32,197 bases of DNA, taken from the NCBI RefSeq assembly GCF_905212365.1, contig NZ_CAJMEH010000016.1, positions 1 to 32,197 on the forward strand. Reading direction: 5' to 3'. Below are positions 29,667-32,197 of the stretch, in pieces; positions within the stretch are counted from its first letter, which is position 1; the number at the start of each line of letters is the position of its first letter. The notes under the pieces were generated by a model. That model made no database searches. It was given only the letters and a program-made list of their open reading frames with translations, and was not told the origin of the DNA. Position numbers and translations under genes: made by a program. Source of the DNA: an uncultured Phascolarctobacterium sp. Its GTDB lineage: Bacteria > Bacillota > Negativicutes > Acidaminococcales > Acidaminococcaceae.

Positions 29667-31733
29667 TTAATTGCGCGTCGGCTGATTGCTGACCACAGGC
29701 TTGCCCATAATCTCATTGATGCGCTGCTTCATGCTGCGGCGCTGGGTGGAGGGCTTCGTGCTTACTGCAGGAGCTTGCTGCTGAGAGGACTCTTGAGCTT
29801 TGGCAGATTTAGCGTTGTCATTATTGCTCTTGCCGTCTTGAGCGTTATCCTTGTTTTGCTCCTTATCCTTATCTTTTTCGTCGTCCTGCTTTATTTCAGG
29901 CTCGGCAGGAACAGCTACGCCGGGATTAGTAAAGCTGCTGCGCGGAGCGGCGGCTAAAGCGTTGCCCATAAAATCATGCCAAATAGACAGAGGCGTGGTG
30001 CTGCCATACATATGATTCATCGGCTTGTTATTGTCGTCGCCAACCCAGACTGCTGTACACAGGTCGGGTGTAAAGCCTACGAACCAGGCGTCGATGAAGG
30101 TATCGGTGGTACCTGTTTTGCCTGCCGCCGGACGGCCGATGCCCATACCGCCGCCGGTGCCGCTGATGAGTACGTCCTCCAGCATATTGGTTGTCAGATA
30201 AGCGGCTTCTGCATCAATAACGCGCTTGCTTTGGGGCTTGGCTTCATAGAGTACTTTGCCGTCGCGGTTAACAATTTTGAGCAGTGCTATAGGCTTGCAG
30301 TAAATGCCGTTGGTAGCAAATACGCTGTAAGCGGAAGCCATTTCCAGGGGGTTAACGCCTTTGGTCAGACCACCTAAGGACATAGCTAAATTCATATCGC
30401 TGTAAGAGCCGGAATCCACCAATGTGGAAATGCCCATTTTTTCAGTGTTGGCAATGATTTTATCTACGCCTACTTCACGAGCCAATTTAATTGTAGGAAT
30501 GTTTATGGAGCGCTTGAGCGCAGTTCTCAGGCTGACCTTGCCATGCCAGCTTAAGTCGGAGTTCTGGGGCTTCCAGCCGGGAGAAAATTCCTCCTCCTTA
30601 TCTTCAATAACGTTGGCGGGAGTAAAGCCGTTCTGCATAGCGGTTACATAAACGAAAGGCTTAAAGGCGGAACCGGGCTGACGCACGGCCAAGGTAGCGC
30701 GATTGAATTTATCGTCGCCGCGGCCGCCAATCATGGCCTTAACATAACCGGTTTTGGGGTCTACGGCAACTAAAGCCATCTGCGGCTGTGTGCGATTATT
30801 GCCATCTTTATAATAATTGGGCAGATGGCTCATTGCGTTTTCCGCAATTCTCTGCATATCGGAATCCAGAGTGGTGTAAATTTTTAAGCCGCCCTTGTAT
30901 AAGGCGTCGGCGCCTACCTCTTCGATAACCTTCTGACTTATCATATCAAAGAAATAGGAGCGGGGATTACTGTTGGCCTTGTGGGAGGTGTTATAAGCAA
31001 TTTTTACAGCCTTGGCGTTGGCGGCCTGATCGGCAGTAATAAAGCCGTACTTCACCATTTGGTCGATAACCAGCTCCTGACGTTTTTTACTTTCCTGAGG
31101 ATTCTCAAAGGGATTGTAATAGTTGGGGCTTTTAGGAATAGCGGCCAGCGTAGCTGCTTCGGCGATGTCAAGATTTTGAACATGCTTGCCGAAATAATAT
31201 AAGGAAGCGCTTTCGATACCGTAAGCGCCTTCGCCAAAATAGATTTGGTTCAAATACATAGTGAGAATTTCATCTTTAGTATATTTTTGTTCCAGCTCTT
31301 TGGCGATAAAGGCTTCTTTAATTTTGCGGACAATGGTGCGCTCCTGCGTCAGAAAGGCGTTTTTAGCCAGCTGCTGGGTAATGGTGCTGCCGCCCTGAAC
31401 CTCGCTGCCGCTTAAAGTGGATACGAGAGCGCGGGCCGTACCGCGGTAATCGATGCCGCCGTGCTCATAGAAGCGATTATCTTCTATAGCGATAAAGGCT
31501 TGCTGAATATGCTTGGGAATTTTGTCGATTGTGACTGGTATACGGCGTTCTTCAGATAATGTGGTATAAATAGTATTGCCATTTATATCGTAAAATTGAG
31601 AAGCCGCGTCAGGAATTAAAGTCTCGTCCATATTGGAAGGTGCGAACAGGCTGGAAAAGCCGTAAAGCACGGAGACTCCCATAATCATCAGGCAAATTAC
31701 GCAGATGACTAAAAATTTTAGTACCTTAAACAT
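29667..31733 (-). CDS. Class A penicillin-binding protein (PBP1A type)
   Basis: The 688-residue bifunctional enzyme has one N-terminal membrane helix (about 5-26). The glycosyltransferase-51 domain (about 60-240) contains IEDNRFYEHGG (catalytic Glu84), GGSTITQQLAKN (114-125), RKIKEAFIA and LNQIYFGEGAYG. The transpeptidase domain has Ser355-x-x-Lys358 (GSAFKP), SIN (409-411) and KTGT (539-542). It polymerises lipid II and cross-links peptidoglycan. The last ~75 residues are a low-complexity tail rich in Asp, Lys, Asn and Gln, ending in a short basic segment. It is monocistronic, with its own promoter and terminator. Confidence 0.96.
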   Translation of the reverse strand: MFKVLKFLVICVICLMIMGVSVLYGFSSLFAPSNMDETLIPDAASQFYDINGNTIYTTLSEERRIPVTIDKIPKHIQQAFIAIEDNRFYEHGGIDYRGTARALVSTLSGSEVQGGSTITQQLAKNAFLTQERTIVRKIKEAFIAKELEQKYTKDEILTMYLNQIYFGEGAYGIESASLYYFGKHVQNLDIAEAATLAAIPKSPNYYNPFENPQESKKRQELVIDQMVKYGFITADQAANAKAVKIAYNTSHKANSNPRSYFFDMISQKVIEEVGADALYKGGLKIYTTLDSDMQRIAENAMSHLPNYYKDGNNRTQPQMALVAVDPKTGYVKAMIGGRGDDKFNRATLAVRQPGSAFKPFVYVTAMQNGFTPANVIEDKEEEFSPGWKPQNSDLSWHGKVSLRTALKRSINIPTIKLAREVGVDKIIANTEKMGISTLVDSGSYSDMNLAMSLGGLTKGVNPLEMASAYSVFATNGIYCKPIALLKIVNRDGKVLYEAKPQSKRVIDAEAAYLTTNMLEDVLISGTGGGMGIGRPAAGKTGTTDTFIDAWFVGFTPDLCTAVWVGDDNNKPMNHMYGSTTPLSIWHDFMGNALAAAPRSSFTNPGVAVPAEPEIKQDDEKDKDKEQNKDNAQDGKSNNDNAKSAKAQESSQQQAPAVSTKPSTQRRSMKQRINEIMGKPVVSNQPTRN

Positions 31734-31791
31734 TTTCTACCTCTTCTACAAATTATTAACTAATGCATGAAAGGGTCTGCATAGTAAGACT

Positions 31792-31820
31792 ATTATAGCA
31801 TTTCCGCATTGTTTTGTCAT
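31792..31820 (-). promoter_or_regulatory. Predicted promoter of the penicillin-binding protein gene
   Basis: On the minus strand ATGACA (complement of 31815-31820) and TATAAT (complement of 31792-31797) are 17 bp apart, about 60 bases upstream of the ATG at 31733. Confidence 0.75.
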
Positions 31821-31867
31821 ATATTTCCTGCTGAATAAAATGCTGCCGTAACGGGTTTAGCATAAAC

Positions 31868-31931
31868 GTGCAAAAAAAGTCGAAAAAAAGTAAAAAAGGG
31901 TGTTGACAATCGGAAAGCAGAGTGGTATTAT
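31868..31931 (+). promoter_or_regulatory. rRNA operon promoter with A-rich upstream element
   Basis: TTGACA (31903-31908) and TATTAT (31926-31931) are exactly 17 bp apart. They are preceded by phased A-tracts at 31872-31897 that resemble an UP element. This strength is typical of rRNA promoters. Confidence 0.88.
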
Positions 31932-31937
31932 ATACAA

Positions 31938-32197
31938 GTCGACGCGATACGGCACTGAATAAACGCCAACATCGCTAGACAAAATGAAGATGTTGGCAAA
32001 GAGGAATTGCTCAGATTCGCGAAGCCGCAAGATTTGCGAGCGAGATAATACTAAAGTATATCGAGCGAGAAAATCACAGCGGCGACAAAGAAGCTGACAA
32101 TTTATCGAAGCCAAGAACCTTGAAAACTGAACATCAACCTAGAAAAAAGCGAATGTGCGGGTCGAGCGCGTAAGCGCAAGACCAAGTCAAATATTTC
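31938..32197 (+). ncRNA. 5' leader of an rRNA operon (16S start lies beyond the window)
   Basis: Downstream of the strong promoter there is no coding potential. GCCAACATC (31965-31973) pairs with GATGTTGGC (31989-31997) in a nine-base-pair hairpin. AGAACCTTGAAAACTGAACA (32114-32133) is close to the boxA antitermination region of Bacillus rrn leaders. A hairpin with a GTAA tetraloop follows (32160-32183). The 16S rRNA itself is not present; the 5' end of 16S should begin within a few bases to tens of bases after 32197. Confidence 0.82.
32114..32133 (+). promoter_or_regulatory. boxA-like antitermination element
   Basis: AGAACCTTGAAAACTGAACA matches the CTTTGAAAACTxAACA boxA region found just upstream of 16S in Firmicutes; it would recruit NusB/NusE for processive rRNA transcription. 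Confidence 0.7.

Noticed and set aside
1..32197. CRISPR array, tRNA gene, insertion sequence or prophage
   Set aside because: No regularly spaced repeats, no tRNA-like cloverleaf sequence, no transposase and no phage genes were recognised.

Overview
The window looks like chromosomal DNA of a Firmicute, most likely a Gram-negative-envelope Negativicute (for example the Acidaminococcaceae). The order of housekeeping genes is typical of Firmicutes: an energy-coupling factor (ECF) module, truA, rplM and rpsI; then priA, def, fmt, DUF116, rsmB, rlmN, stp, prkC, rsgA and rpe. Shine-Dalgarno sites are strong (GGAGG type), promoters are SigA-like, and the rRNA leader carries a Bacillus-like boxA. The family assignment is inference from gene content; no 16S sequence lies inside the window.

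Region 1 (1-2459) is AT-rich and looks like the end of a surface-polysaccharide locus. It holds a 5'-truncated gene of the alanine dehydrogenase / N5-(carboxyethyl)ornithine synthase family and a Wzx-like flippase. Region 2 (2460-6358) holds a DUF4143-type protein whose ATPase motifs have decayed, nrdR, a divergent lemA-TPM membrane pair and a small XRE regulator. Region 3 (6359-11739) starts with a 540-bp intergenic stretch containing several RNA hairpins. It is followed by a complete branched-chain amino acid ABC operon, livJ-livH-livM-livG-livF, with a terminator between livJ and livH and a strong terminator at the end. Region 4 (11740-16605) is ecfA1-ecfA2-ecfT-truA, then rplM-rpsI under their own promoter. 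truA is fused in frame to a GNAT acetyltransferase.

Region 5 (16606-28136) is a long co-directional housekeeping run for replication restart (priA), protein N-terminal processing and initiator formylation (def, fmt), rRNA modification (rsmB, rlmN), PASTA kinase signalling (stp, prkC), ribosome maturation (rsgA) and the pentose phosphate pathway (rpe). In this copy prkC is split by a -1 frame change into a soluble kinase ORF and a membrane PASTA ORF. Region 6 (28137-31733) is on the minus strand: a biotin-dependent carboxyltransferase subunit (PycB/OadA type) and a class A penicillin-binding protein. The window ends in the promoter and leader of a plus-strand rRNA operon; 16S should begin just past the edge.

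The points most worth a second look are the TruA-GNAT fusion, the split PASTA kinase, the motif-less DUF4143 protein, the twin-hairpin region upstream of livJ with its exact 23-bp match to livH, and the ecf promoter whose -35 lies inside the liv terminator.
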